Assembly: GCF_014698335.1 (NCBI RefSeq)
Contig: NZ_JACJSV010000001.1
Coordinates: 1-64,000, forward strand
Direction of reading: 5' to 3'
Length of the DNA stretch: 64,000 nucleotides
Source: Microcystis viridis FACHB-1342
GTDB lineage: Bacteria; Cyanobacteriota; Cyanobacteriia; Cyanobacteriales; Microcystaceae
Part shown: positions 28,206 through 37,959 of the stretch, piece by piece
How the letters are laid out: each line of letters starts with the position of its first letter
Position numbering within the stretch: the first letter of the stretch is position 1
The notes under the pieces: model-generated
The model's database searches: none
Told to the model about the DNA's origin: nothing
The model's input: only the letters and a program-made list of their open reading frames with translations
Translations under genes and position numbers: made by a program

Positions 28206-30005
28206 TTAAAAATTACCGTGATTTTGGATGGCACTTTCTAATTTTGCCACCACTTCCTCGACGCTAATTACTCCTAAATCGCCCGTGGCACGGGTGCGAA
28301 TACTTAAACTATTACCTTCCATTTCTTTTGCCCCCACCACTGCCATCACGGGAATTTTTGCGGTTTCAGCATTGCGAATCATTTTACCCAAACGTTCGCC
28401 ACTGGTATCGGTTTCGGCCCGAATTCCTAACAACTGCATTTTCGCTGTCACCTCTTTAGCGTAATCCAATTGACTATCACTAACCGGTAATAATCGTATC
28501 TGGACAGGGGCTAACCAAAGAGGAAAATCCCCCGCGTATTCTTCGATTAAAATACCGATTAAACGTTCCAAAGAACCAAAAGGTGCGCGATGAATCATCA
28601 CCGGACGTTTACGATTACCATCTTCGGCAACGTATTCTAATTCAAAACGTTCGGGTAAATTATAATCTACCTGTACCGTTCCTAACTGCCATTCTCTTTC
28701 GAGGGCATCTTGGAAAATAAAGTCTAATTTTGGACCATAAAAAGCCGCTTCTCCGGGGGCTTCAAAATAATCCATCCCCAAAGTTTGCACCGCTTTTCTA
28801 ATCGCCGATTGTGCCTTTTCCCAAGCTTCATCGGAACCGATATACTTATCCGATTCGGGGTCACGAAAACTCAATCGCGCCTTAAAATTCTTTAATTGTA
28901 AACTCTTAAACACCGTCAAAATTAAATCAACAACGCTTAAAAATTCCTTGTCTAATTGTTCGGGAGTGACAAACAAATGGGAATCATCGACGGTAAAACC
29001 GCGAACTCTAGTTAATCCTCCCAATTCTCCCGATTGTTCGTAACGATAAACTGTCCCGAATTCTGCCAAACGCATCGGCAATTCCCGATAGGATCTCAAA
29101 TCACTTTTATAGATTTGAATATGAAAAGGACAGTTCATCGGTTTGAGGACAAATCCTATTTCTTTACTAGCAGATTCCTCATCGTCTGCCATCATGGGAA
29201 ACATATCTTCTTTGTACTTTTGCCAGTGACCGGAAATTTTAAACAAATCCACGCGAGCAATATGGGGAGTAACTACGGGTAAATAACCGCGTTTTAACTG
29301 TTCTTTTTTGAGAAAATCTTCTAACAAAGAACGAATTAAAGTGCCTTTCGGTGTCCATAAAGGCAACCCCGGCCCGACAGAATCAGAGAAAATAAATAAA
29401 CCTAATTCTTTGCCTAATTTGCGATGATCCCGTTTCAGTGCTTCTTCCTTACGGCGCTTGTATTCGGCTAATTGTTGGGGATTTTCCCATGCCGTGCCGT
29501 AAATGCGCTGTAATTGGGCTTTATTCTCATCCCCGCGCCAATAAGCACCCGCTACCGTCTCTAATTCGATCGCTTTCGGGTCTAGTTCACTTGTATTACT
29601 TAGGTGCGGACCGGCGCACAAATCCCACCAAGCGTCACCAAGATGATAAAGGGTGATGGGTTCTTGAATTCCCGCCAGAATTTCCAGCTTATAGGGTTCA
29701 TTAATCGCTTTAATGCGCTTTTCCGCCTCTTCCCGAGAAACTTGCTCGCGAATCACCGGCAGTTTTTTATTGATAATTTTGACCATCTCTTTTTTGATGT
29801 CCTTGAGATCCTTATCGGTAAAAGGTTCCGGCACATCAAAATCGTAGTAAAATCCGGTTTCAGTCCAAGGCCCGATAGTAACTTGGGCTTTCGGGAATAA
29901 TTTCTGCACCGCCATGGCCATCACATGGGAGGTGGTGTGACGAATGCGCTTGAGGTGGTCGGATTCGCTGGTTTTCGGTAGTTTAATCGGGGCTTGGTTA
30001 TCCAT
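28206..30005 (-). CDS. thrS: Threonyl-tRNA synthetase lacking the TGS domain
   Basis: This 599-aa class II synthetase charges tRNA-Thr. It starts almost directly with the editing domain (RHTTSHVMAMAVQ, with the HxxxH site), so the ~60-residue N-terminal TGS domain of the E. coli type is absent. The catalytic part has the zinc ligands in MNCPFH, motif 2 RYEQSGELGGLTRVRGF, motif 3 MIHRAPFGSLERLIGIL, and a C-terminal anticodon domain (PLWLAPVQIRLLPVSD). The short form is usual in cyanobacteria as far as I recall. A hairpin terminator follows. Confidence 0.95.
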   Translation of the reverse strand: MDNQAPIKLPKTSESDHLKRIRHTTSHVMAMAVQKLFPKAQVTIGPWTETGFYYDFDVPEPFTDKDLKDIKKEMVKIINKKLPVIREQVSREEAEKRIKAINEPYKLEILAGIQEPITLYHLGDAWWDLCAGPHLSNTSELDPKAIELETVAGAYWRGDENKAQLQRIYGTAWENPQQLAEYKRRKEEALKRDHRKLGKELGLFIFSDSVGPGLPLWTPKGTLIRSLLEDFLKKEQLKRGYLPVVTPHIARVDLFKISGHWQKYKEDMFPMMADDEESASKEIGFVLKPMNCPFHIQIYKSDLRSYRELPMRLAEFGTVYRYEQSGELGGLTRVRGFTVDDSHLFVTPEQLDKEFLSVVDLILTVFKSLQLKNFKARLSFRDPESDKYIGSDEAWEKAQSAIRKAVQTLGMDYFEAPGEAAFYGPKLDFIFQDALEREWQLGTVQVDYNLPERFELEYVAEDGNRKRPVMIHRAPFGSLERLIGILIEEYAGDFPLWLAPVQIRLLPVSDSQLDYAKEVTAKMQLLGIRAETDTSGERLGKMIRNAETAKIPVMAVVGAKEMEGNSLSIRTRATGDLGVISVEEVVAKLESAIQNHGNF

Positions 30006-30139
30006 ATCTCTTCAATTTACACCTTCTCTATTCTCTATTTTAATGGTAAAAGGAGTCTTTAGTCAGGAAAAAAATCAAGATAGATATCAATGCCATTTAC
30101 CCTCATCTCTAACCCCTAAACCCTCATCTCTATTTCTCG

Positions 30140-31060
30140 ATGAAAAAACTAATTTTATCCTGTTTATTTTTGGTATTGGTTGCTTGTCATGCCTCGGTTA
30201 ATACTACTGATAACCAAAAACCCAAGGTAATCTCCACTAGCACAATTATCGCCGATTTAACCGCACGAGTGGGCGGTGAAGAAATTGACCATCAAGACAT
30301 TTTAAAACCCGGGGATGATCCCCACGTTTATGAACCAGTTCCCGCCGATAGTGTGGCTTTAGAAAAAGCCGATTTAATTCTCTATAACGGTTATAATCTC
30401 GAACCGGGGTTAATTAAAATGATCAATTCTACGGGAATTAAAGCTAAAAAAGTGGCTGTGGGAGAAGCAATCAAGCCTTTACAATTGGAAAAAGAGGGGC
30501 AGAAAGTCCCCGATCCCCACGTTTGGGGTTCAGCAAAAAATGGTATAATCATGGTGGAAAAAATCCGAGATCAATTGATTGAATTAAGTCCCGAAGATAA
30601 AGAGATTTTTACCCAAAATGCCGCCCAATTAATCGCAGAATTAGAAAATCTTGATCGCTGGATTACTGTGGCTATTGAAACTATCCCCCCTTCCCAAAGA
30701 CAATTAGTCACCACTCATGACGCTTTTCAGTATTATGCTCATGCCTATGGTTTAAAAGTATCGGGAACTTTAATTGGTATTAGTACCGAAGAACAACCAA
30801 GCGCCCAAACGGTGAAAAATTTAGCCGATGCTATTAAAAATCTCAAGGTTGCTGCTATCTTTGCCGAGACGACTATTAATCCCGCTTTAATTACCACTGT
30901 AGCCGAAGAAGCGGGGGTGAAATTAGCACCACAACAATTATATTCTGATTCGATCGGTGCGGTGGGTACTAGAGGGGATAGTTATGTAAAAATGCTCAGG
31001 GAAAATACTCGCTCGATCGTGGAATCTTTAGGAGGAAAAGTACCTCAAGAAGGTCAATAG
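30140..31060 (+). CDS. Mn/Zn-binding lipoprotein of an ABC uptake system
   Basis: This 306-aa protein of the ZnuA/MntC/TroA cluster A-I family is a lipid-anchored periplasmic metal receptor. The lipobox is LVLVACHA. Likely metal ligands are His in GDDPHVYEP, His in VPDPHVWGS, and acidic residues in FAETTINP and YSDSIG. The THDAFQYYAHAYG segment resembles the MntC type more than ZnuA, and there is no His-rich loop. No permease or ATPase gene is adjacent, so it is an orphan receptor. The divergent thrS lies 134 bp away. Confidence 0.85.
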   Translation: MKKLILSCLFLVLVACHASVNTTDNQKPKVISTSTIIADLTARVGGEEIDHQDILKPGDDPHVYEPVPADSVALEKADLILYNGYNLEPGLIKMINSTGIKAKKVAVGEAIKPLQLEKEGQKVPDPHVWGSAKNGIIMVEKIRDQLIELSPEDKEIFTQNAAQLIAELENLDRWITVAIETIPPSQRQLVTTHDAFQYYAHAYGLKVSGTLIGISTEEQPSAQTVKNLADAIKNLKVAAIFAETTINPALITTVAEEAGVKLAPQQLYSDSIGAVGTRGDSYVKMLRENTRSIVESLGGKVPQEGQ

Positions 31061-31174
31061 ACCTCTTGTAAAAATCAAAAAATTGTCCTTAGAGTCAGGA
31101 GTTAGGAAGGCAGAAATACCGACAATCAGCAATTATCGGTGACTTTTAGATGATGACAAATAGATCAGCAGCTG

Positions 31175-31312
31175 CCTGTAAGCATCCCACCGAAAAGCTA
31201 ATGCGCGGGGGGTTTGGGGGCGGCGCCACGCCCCCAACGGGGGGTTTGGGGGGTAGAACCCCCCAAAAGCTTGGATTGAGGGAAAAAATCGAAAGTAACG
31301 CCCGACTTTAGC
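31175..31312. repeat. Dispersed repeat TAAGCATCCCACCG, copy B
   Basis: This matches copy A (19390-19500) from TAAGCATCCCACCGAAAA through AACGCCCGAC, with an added CGGCGCCACGCCCCCAACGG-type block that duplicates the GGGGGGTTTGGGGG part. It occupies the 302-bp gap between the metal receptor and the convergent CobW gene. Confidence 0.65.
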
Positions 31313-31362
31313 AGAGAGTTTCCCCTTAAAAATCCCAACTTAGTAGATTTACAAAGCGGGGT

Positions 31363-32466
31363 TTATTTGCCAAATCCTTTACCGCGATTGACAGCAGGTA
31401 AACTGAGACAATTGTTAATCTGTTCTTTTAGGGTTTCATGATCGAGATTTTGACCGATAAGAACTAGCTGATTTTTGGGAGTACCTTTCCATTCGTCATC
31501 TTCGAGAGTGAAACGCTTACCACTGAGGTGGAAAATATGACGTTTAGGACTTTCATCAAACCAGATAATACCCTTAGCGCGGAAAACGCTTTCTGGTAAC
31601 TGATTATCGAGGAAATATTGGAACTTCCGAATCGAAAAAGGTTGGTCACTAGCAAAGGAAATAGAAGTAAATCCATCCACCTCTAAATGATTGGAATGGT
31701 CGTGATGATCATGATCGTGATCGTGGTGGTGATCATGGTCGTGATCATGATCGCAATGCTCGTGATCGTGGTCGTGGTGATCATGGTCGTGGTGTTCTTC
31801 TTCTGTGTCGAAATATTTATCCGATTCAAATAGTCCGACGCTGAGAATTAAGGGTAAAGGGACTTGACTTTTGCTAGTACGAAGAATTCTCGCTCCTTCC
31901 TTCATGTCCCGGATTCTTATTTCTAAAGAATCCACATCCGCTTCATCCACTAGATCGGTTTTATTGAGAACAATAATATCACCGTAGGTGATTTGACTTA
32001 AGGCCGCTTGCGAGTTGAATAAATCAAGACTAAAATTGGCACAATCCACCATAGTGACAATGGAATCTAAACGGGTCATTTCCCGTAATTCCGTCCCTAA
32101 AAAGGTTAAAGCTACCGGTAAAGGATCGGCTAATCCTGTGGTTTCTACGACTAAATAATCGATTTTTTCGGGACGTTCGAGAATTTTATAAACTGCTTGA
32201 ATTAAATCCTCGTTAATCGTGCAGCAAATACAGCCATTATTTAATTCTACCATGCTGTCATCACTGCTGATAATCAGTTCGTTATCGATACCGATTTCAC
32301 CGAATTCATTGACAAGAACAGCAGTTTTTAATCCCTGTTGATTGCTGAGAATATGATTGAGGAGAGTAGTCTTACCACTACCAAGAAACCCAGTAATAAT
32401 TGTTACCGGTAGCCCTTTTTTTGGCACTGACATCGTGTTAATAGCTTGTGATTCGACGGTTTGCAT
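31363..32466 (-). CDS. CobW/COG0523 GTPase with His-rich loop
   Basis: This 367-aa G3E-family GTPase has a P-loop GFLGSGKTT (about 26-34), the metal motif GCICC (about 78-82), and LVVETTGLADP and VLNKTDL guanine-binding motifs. A spacer of about 40 residues rich in His and Asp (HHDHDHHDHDHEHCDHD) follows, then a C-terminal CobW domain. Members of this group act as metal chaperones; the CxCC motif and His-rich loop point to zinc (or cobalt) delivery, probably under metal limitation. The start is at 32466. A Zur-type site upstream was not recognised. Confidence 0.9.
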   Translation of the reverse strand: MQTVESQAINTMSVPKKGLPVTIITGFLGSGKTTLLNHILSNQQGLKTAVLVNEFGEIGIDNELIISSDDSMVELNNGCICCTINEDLIQAVYKILERPEKIDYLVVETTGLADPLPVALTFLGTELREMTRLDSIVTMVDCANFSLDLFNSQAALSQITYGDIIVLNKTDLVDEADVDSLEIRIRDMKEGARILRTSKSQVPLPLILSVGLFESDKYFDTEEEHHDHDHHDHDHEHCDHDHDHDHHHDHDHDHHDHSNHLEVDGFTSISFASDQPFSIRKFQYFLDNQLPESVFRAKGIIWFDESPKRHIFHLSGKRFTLEDDEWKGTPKNQLVLIGQNLDHETLKEQINNCLSLPAVNRGKGFGK

Positions 32467-32568
32467 AATGATTTGGGGGTGAGTATTCTGTCACTAAAAA
32501 GTGATTTTTCGGGATGAGATGGCTAGTTTTTCTTGATCAAACAGTCTCCACTCGATCGCCGACTATTT

Positions 32569-33006
32569 TTATTGTAGATATTTTTGGACCACATCCCATC
32601 CTGTTAGGGTAACAAAAAGAAAACCCAGAAACAATAAAAGATTAGTGCCGATGTGGAGAGACCGCGCTAGAGGTGGACGAGTTGTAATGTTCAGGCCGCT
32701 AATTGCGGAAACAAAAACCAGAAAAACCACCAATAAACCCGCTATCAGGTGGGAAGAGTGGCCTAAACTGCCATAATGACCGATTGTTCCCACTAATCCG
32801 ATTCCCAGCAGAATTAAGACCAAAGCAACCATGATCAGGCCGCTGAGGAGATGAAAGGGTCTTAACCATTTTGGTCGAGATTGGCCCGCGAGTCGTCGAT
32901 AACCCATGTTTCCCCCCGAAACCGCTAGTAAAAAATAGGCAAAGAGGGCAAATCCCATCGACCAAGCGGCAATTTTCCATAACCAGAGAAAGGAGGGGAG
33001 ATTCAT
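32569..33006 (-). CDS. DUF4079-like four-helix membrane protein
   Basis: This 145-aa protein starts at ATG 33006 (MNLPSFLWLWK). The longer reading to 33072 would overlap the upstream aminopeptidase region and lacks a ribosome site. There are four hydrophobic segments, with PFHLLSGLIMVALVL, HYGSLGHSSHLIAGLLVV and SLHIGTNLLLFLGF. The pattern of His residues within helices recalls ferric-reductase-like or cytochrome b-like DUF4079 proteins. The function is unknown. It is divergent from the M1 aminopeptidase with an 88-bp gap. Confidence 0.75.
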   Translation of the reverse strand: MNLPSFLWLWKIAAWSMGFALFAYFLLAVSGGNMGYRRLAGQSRPKWLRPFHLLSGLIMVALVLILLGIGLVGTIGHYGSLGHSSHLIAGLLVVFLVFVSAISGLNITTRPPLARSLHIGTNLLLFLGFLFVTLTGWDVVQKYLQ

Positions 33007-33094
33007 AGGGGTGGGATTATTATTAGCAAGGAAAGGGACGACCGATCGTGTTAATTTAAGTTTACCGGACAAAAATCAGCAAGTTAGGGCTAAT

Positions 33095-35647
33095 ATGTCT
33101 CATCTAACCATCGACACGGAAAATAATCAGCGTCAACCCTTTGAGTTACCCGGGGCTAAACCCCATTATAACCCCGATCGACCCGGACAAGTTAATCATA
33201 TTTTTCTCGATTTAATTATTGATATTCCCCGACAAAGTTTTCAGGGCAGCTGTCAGATTACCCTCACCCCCATTCGTCAGGGAATTAGCAGTTTAACTCT
33301 GGATGCGGTGGCTCTAAATATTAATTCTGTGTTCATTGAAGATATCAGTCAACCCTTTGACTATGATCGTTCTCTTCTGACCATTCATCTGCTACAACCC
33401 ACCACCGATAAACCGATTATCCTGACGATTAACTATCAAGTTAACCAACCACAACGGGGATTATATTTTATCGGCCCCGACGAATATTATCCCGATAAAC
33501 CGATGCAAGTTTGGACCCAGGGAGAAGATGAAGATTCTCGCTTTTGGTTTCCCTGTTTTGATTACCCTGGCCAATTAGCCACCTCCGAAATTCGGGTAAA
33601 AATTCCCCAACCCTATATCGCTATTTCTAACGGGGAATTAATCTCAGTGGAACCCGTGGGTGAGGACAGAATTTATCACTGGTCACAAAAGCAAATTCAT
33701 CCTACCTATTTAATGACTCTTGCGGTGGGAGATTTTGCTGAATTATGCGACTCATGGAATGGTGTTCCCGTTACTTATTATGTGGAAAAAGGACGGGAAG
33801 AAGAGGGACAAAGAAGTATGGGTAAAACTCCCCGCATGATCGAGTTTTTTAGCCAAAAGTTTGGTTATCCCTATCCCTATCCCAAATACGCGCAAGTTTG
33901 TGTAGATGATTTTATCTTTGGTGGGATGGAAAATACTTCCACCACAATTTTAACTGATCGCTGTTTAATTGATCAAAGAGCCAGCATTGATCATACTTGG
34001 ACAGAAAGCTTAGTTGCCCATGAATTAGCTCATCAATGGTTCGGTGATTTAGTGGTGATTAAACACTGGTCTCACGCTTGGATTAAAGAGGGAATGGCTT
34101 CCTATTCTGAGGTTTTATGGACAGAATCGGAATACGGAAAAGCAGCTGCTAGTTATTATTTATTAGGGGAAGCAAGAAGTTATTTAGAAGAAGATACTTC
34201 CCGCTATCGTCGTCCGATTGTTACTCATGTTTATCGAGAAGCGATCGAACTTTATGATCGTCATCTCTACGAAAAAGGTGCTTGTGTTTATCACATGATC
34301 CGCTCTATTTTAGGGGAAGATTTATTCGCAAAAGCGATTCAGACTTTTGTGCGGGATAAGGCCCATAAAACCGTAGAAACCGTGGACTTATTACGGGCGA
34401 TCGAAAAAGCGACCGGGTACAATTTATTATTTCTCTTTGATCAGTACGTTTATCGCGGTGGTCATCCCGATTATAAGGTGGCCTACAGTTGGGACAATCA
34501 GAATAATTTAGCCCAATTAACTGTCACCCAAACCCAGGATGAAAAAGAACTATTCGACTTGAAAATTCCCGTCGCTTTTGCCTATCTCAACTCTGACGAT
34601 CTTACCTACAATCTGCGGATTCACCAAAAAGAACAAAGTTTCTATTTTCCCCTAGCACAAAAGCCAGATTTTGTCAAGTTCGATCGGGGTAATAATTTCC
34701 TCAAAACCGTCACTCTTGAGTATCCCATCGCCGAATTAAAAGCGCAATTACAACAGGATCCCGACCCGATTTCCCGTATCTATGCAGCCATAGCCATTGC
34801 TAAAAAAGGCGGTTTAGAAGCGATCGAAGCTTTGGGGAGATCCCTAGAAAATGAGCCTTTTTGGGGGGTGCGTGTGGAGGTGGCCAAACAGTTAGCAACT
34901 CTTGGTTTAGATCAGGCAGTTACTGCTTTAATTAAAGGTTTAAACGACGAAAAAGCCCAAGTACGTCGGGCAGTGGTCGAGGGATTAAGTGAAATTAAAA
35001 CCTTAGATAGTTATAACGCGCTTAAATCCCGATTAGAAGCTGGAGACGCTAGTTATTATGTGGAAGCGGCCACAGCGCGAGGATTAGGCTCCATGGCCGT
35101 GGGACAATTGCAAAATCAAGAAGGGGAAATTATTGACCTGCTCAATCATATTTTACAGTCAAGAAAGGGGTGGAATGAGGTAGTAAGAGCGGGCGCAATT
35201 GGCGGTTTAAGCCAGTTAAAAACCTCGCCGGCGGCTTTAGAGTCAATTTTGACCTACACGGCTTTAGGCACACCTCAACCCCTGAGATTAGGCGCTATCC
35301 GCGCCCTAGGAGCGATTTCTTCGGGACAAACCACGGATAAATTAACCGTAATTTTGGAACGTTTAGAAACCATTGCCAAGGAAACTTTTTTCTTGACACA
35401 AGTGGCAGTGTGTAACGCTTTAGGACAGATAGAAAATGCCAAAGCTATCGCTATTTTACAAGCTTTGAGCGATCAAACTCCCGATGGTCGCGTTCGTCGT
35501 GTAGCGGAGGAAGCAGTACAAAAAGTCCAGAAAAAATTAGGTTCCGACAAAGCAATTCAGGAAATTCGCGAGGAATTAGAAAAAATGAAACAGGAAAATC
35601 AGGAACTTAAAAGTCGTTTGACCAAATTAGAGGCGAAAAATAGTTAG
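33095..35647 (+). CDS. M1-family aminopeptidase with C-terminal HEAT repeats
   Basis: This 850-aa zinc aminopeptidase is best started at ATG 33095 (MSHLTIDTENN). The beta-sandwich N-domain (to about 215) precedes the catalytic domain with GGMENTSTT (exopeptidase motif) and HELAHQWFG followed by the downstream Glu in WIKEGMASYSE (zinc site HEXXH-18-E, first His near 309). The last ~270 residues form HEAT-like repeats, for example VRRAVVEGLSEIKTLDSYNAL and RLGAIRALGAISSG, and then a short coiled coil. There is no signal peptide, so it should be cytosolic. Confidence 0.9.
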   Translation: MSHLTIDTENNQRQPFELPGAKPHYNPDRPGQVNHIFLDLIIDIPRQSFQGSCQITLTPIRQGISSLTLDAVALNINSVFIEDISQPFDYDRSLLTIHLLQPTTDKPIILTINYQVNQPQRGLYFIGPDEYYPDKPMQVWTQGEDEDSRFWFPCFDYPGQLATSEIRVKIPQPYIAISNGELISVEPVGEDRIYHWSQKQIHPTYLMTLAVGDFAELCDSWNGVPVTYYVEKGREEEGQRSMGKTPRMIEFFSQKFGYPYPYPKYAQVCVDDFIFGGMENTSTTILTDRCLIDQRASIDHTWTESLVAHELAHQWFGDLVVIKHWSHAWIKEGMASYSEVLWTESEYGKAAASYYLLGEARSYLEEDTSRYRRPIVTHVYREAIELYDRHLYEKGACVYHMIRSILGEDLFAKAIQTFVRDKAHKTVETVDLLRAIEKATGYNLLFLFDQYVYRGGHPDYKVAYSWDNQNNLAQLTVTQTQDEKELFDLKIPVAFAYLNSDDLTYNLRIHQKEQSFYFPLAQKPDFVKFDRGNNFLKTVTLEYPIAELKAQLQQDPDPISRIYAAIAIAKKGGLEAIEALGRSLENEPFWGVRVEVAKQLATLGLDQAVTALIKGLNDEKAQVRRAVVEGLSEIKTLDSYNALKSRLEAGDASYYVEAATARGLGSMAVGQLQNQEGEIIDLLNHILQSRKGWNEVVRAGAIGGLSQLKTSPAALESILTYTALGTPQPLRLGAIRALGAISSGQTTDKLTVILERLETIAKETFFLTQVAVCNALGQIENAKAIAILQALSDQTPDGRVRRVAEEAVQKVQKKLGSDKAIQEIREELEKMKQENQELKSRLTKLEAKNS

Positions 35648-35678
35648 TTAACCTGAGTTATCAGTTATCAGTTATCAG

Positions 35679-36296
35679 TTAGCGGACTCCTAAAAACTTA
35701 TGGGTTTGGAGACTGAGACGCCATTGGGGATGCCGAAGAACATAATTAAAGACTAACTCTTTGCTTTCTGCTGTATTCCATTCGGGTTGTAGATATTTAA
35801 TCACCCCTTCCGATAACTTACTTTCCTGCATAGCTGCCCAGTCTAAATCCTCTGGATTAGCCACGACAATTTTTAACTCATTTACCCGTGCATAAATACT
35901 AGGATCGGGCATTTTATAAGTTTTAGGAGAAAAAGTCACCCAATCAAAAACCCCAGTAAAAGGATGAGCGCCAGAAGTTTCTAAATGTACCCGTAAACCC
36001 TGATTTTTAAATTCCTCGGTCAAAGGAGCAAGATTGTGCATTAAAGGTTCACCCCCGGTAATCACCACCATAGCGGGGTTAGCGTCTTTTGCCATCTCAA
36101 CCAATTCCCCCAGGGATTTTTGGGGATAACGGTGGGCATTCCAAGACTCTTTTTGGTCGCACCAAGGACAATAGACATCGCAACCTCCCAAACGGAGGAA
36201 AAAAGCATTGCTTCCCGTCCAAAAGCCCTCGCCCTGAACAGAATGGAAAGTTTCGACCACAGGATAGGTACAATGGTTTATGCTAAACGTTTTCAT
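35679..36296 (-). CDS. queE: 7-carboxy-7-deazaguanine synthase
   Basis: QueE is the radical-SAM enzyme that makes the 7-deazaguanine ring for queuosine. It starts at ATG 36296 (MKTFSINHC), giving 205 aa. The iron-sulfur motif is CX3CX2C in GGCDVYCPWCD. Nearby are TFHSVQGEGFWTG and VITGGEPLMH (SAM binding). It is only 21 bp from the divergent ycf51, so the two promoters must overlap or lie inside the genes. No other que gene is in view. Confidence 0.93.
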   Translation of the reverse strand: MKTFSINHCTYPVVETFHSVQGEGFWTGSNAFFLRLGGCDVYCPWCDQKESWNAHRYPQKSLGELVEMAKDANPAMVVITGGEPLMHNLAPLTEEFKNQGLRVHLETSGAHPFTGVFDWVTFSPKTYKMPDPSIYARVNELKIVVANPEDLDWAAMQESKLSEGVIKYLQPEWNTAESKELVFNYVLRHPQWRLSLQTHKFLGVR

Positions 36297-36317
36297 AGAA
36301 TCAGTATTATAGAAAAT

Positions 36318-36830
36318 ATGGACATTCCCCTGAACTTTGCCAAATACATCCAATGGTCTGGTATTGCCACGCTGGTTTTTTTGGTACTCACGATTATCGC
36401 TTTTCTCGTCGGTTGGGGAATCCGCTTTCGTCTCGTCGGTGTCACTAGCTTTATGGCTGTGTTGACGGTGGGGATTTTCGGTCTTGGGTTAGGATTATTT
36501 ACCCGTACCGAAATTCCGGGAGCGGTGAGATTCTCCCTTGTCTATGATAACGGAGCTAATCAAGCTGTTATCTCCCTGCCCAATACTGTTACTCCCGAGC
36601 AGGTGGAAGCAACCCTAAAACAAGCCGCTAGTGACTTGTTTTCCTCCGGTCGCGCCGGTGCTGGCGGTAATAATCAATTTATCATTAGCGCTCGCACTCT
36701 CGTTCATCCTCAGCCCGGTTTATCTGCTCCTTTGTACCTGGGACAGATTAAAAAATCCTTCTCCGCCCCGGGGGATAATACTCCTGAACTACAGCTTTTT
36801 CCCGAAAGTTTCGCTAAAATTAGCCAATAA
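36318..36830 (+). CDS. ycf51: Ycf51 (DUF2518) membrane protein
   Basis: This 170-aa protein from ATG 36318 has two N-terminal membrane helices (VFLVLTIIAFLVGWGI and FMAVLTVGIFGLGLGLF), then a soluble domain with FSLVYDNGANQAVISLP and APLYLGQIKKS. It matches the Ycf51 family found in cyanobacteria and some red-lineage plastids; the role is unknown but linked to the photosynthetic lineage. It starts 19 bases upstream of the minus-strand queE start region. Confidence 0.85.
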   Translation: MDIPLNFAKYIQWSGIATLVFLVLTIIAFLVGWGIRFRLVGVTSFMAVLTVGIFGLGLGLFTRTEIPGAVRFSLVYDNGANQAVISLPNTVTPEQVEATLKQAASDLFSSGRAGAGGNNQFIISARTLVHPQPGLSAPLYLGQIKKSFSAPGDNTPELQLFPESFAKISQ

Positions 36831-36849
36831 TCCTTGAGGTTGTCAAAAA

Positions 36850-37959
36850 ATGTCCAATGCTGTCGCTGTTTTGCCCCTGTTAATCGCCCCCGCACAAGTG
36901 ATTCGGGGTGACAATGCCCTAGAAGAATCCACCGGCAAGTTAGCGGATTTGGGTAAACGTCCCCTGGTGGTGGGCGGCGATCGCAATTTAGCTTTTTTGT
37001 CATCTCCCCTGAAAAATCTCACTCCTAGCTATCACAGTTACGCCCCCGATTGTTCGGAAAATTCCCTAGCATATTTAAAGGCATCTGTCAAGAGTCATGA
37101 GGCAGATTTTATCATCGGTGTGGGTGGCGGCAAAGCCCTCGATACGGCCAAATTACTCGCCCATCAGTGCCATTTGTCGATCGCCACGATTCCCACCTCC
37201 GCCGCTACCTGTGCGGCTTGGACAGCCCTATCTAACGTCTATTCTGACGCAGGGGCGTTTCTTTACGATCTGTCCCTAGCCCGTTGTCCGGATTTATTAA
37301 TTCTCGATTACGGTATTATCCAAACTGCCCCGAAAAGAACCTTAATCGCCGGTATTGGCGATGCGATCGCTAAATGGTACGAGGCTTCTGTCAGTAGCGG
37401 TCATTGCACAGAAACCCTGATCATTGCCGCTGTCCAACAGGCCCGGGTTTTGCGGGATATTCTTTTCCAAAAATCCCCGGCAGCCCTGGAAAATATCGGC
37501 GGGGAGGACTGGAAACAGGTGGTGGATGCCACCGTTTTATTAGCCGGAGTAATTGGTGGTTTAGGGGGCGCTAATTGTCGTACCGTGGCCGCCCATGCGA
37601 TTCATAATGGTTTAACCCATATTCCCGCTTGCCATCACGCGCTCCACGGGGAAAAAGTCGCCTACGGAATTCTCGCCCAATTGCGTCTAGAGGAAATAGT
37701 TTTGGGTAATCAATTGGCAGTATCGGCCCGGGGGCAACTAATCCAGTTTTATGAACAAATTGGTTTACCGAAATCCCTAGAGGATTTAGGATTAAAAGAT
37801 GTTTCCCTTGCCCAATTGCGCCACGCGGCCGCAATTGCCTGTCAGCCTAATTCGGACATTCATCGTTTACCTTTTACGGTTTCCCCAGAACAAGTTATGG
37901 CGGCCATGGTTTCTACTACCACTGCCGATACAATGGTGCAGAAAGTTAAAGCTAATTAA
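36850..37959 (+). CDS. Iron-containing alcohol/glycerol dehydrogenase-like protein
   Basis: This 369-aa member of the GldA/group III dehydrogenase family has NAD-binding IIGVGGGKALDTAK (about 95-108), TIPTSAATCAAW, and metal ligands in AGIGDAIAKWYEA (Asp), HAIHNGLTHIP (His) and HHALHGEKVAYG (His). The substrate is uncertain: glycerol, or another polyol or ketose. It follows ycf51 by 19 bases, so co-transcription is likely. The cytosolic form and length are typical. Confidence 0.85.
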   Translation: MSNAVAVLPLLIAPAQVIRGDNALEESTGKLADLGKRPLVVGGDRNLAFLSSPLKNLTPSYHSYAPDCSENSLAYLKASVKSHEADFIIGVGGGKALDTAKLLAHQCHLSIATIPTSAATCAAWTALSNVYSDAGAFLYDLSLARCPDLLILDYGIIQTAPKRTLIAGIGDAIAKWYEASVSSGHCTETLIIAAVQQARVLRDILFQKSPAALENIGGEDWKQVVDATVLLAGVIGGLGGANCRTVAAHAIHNGLTHIPACHHALHGEKVAYGILAQLRLEEIVLGNQLAVSARGQLIQFYEQIGLPKSLEDLGLKDVSLAQLRHAAAIACQPNSDIHRLPFTVSPEQVMAAMVSTTTADTMVQKVKAN

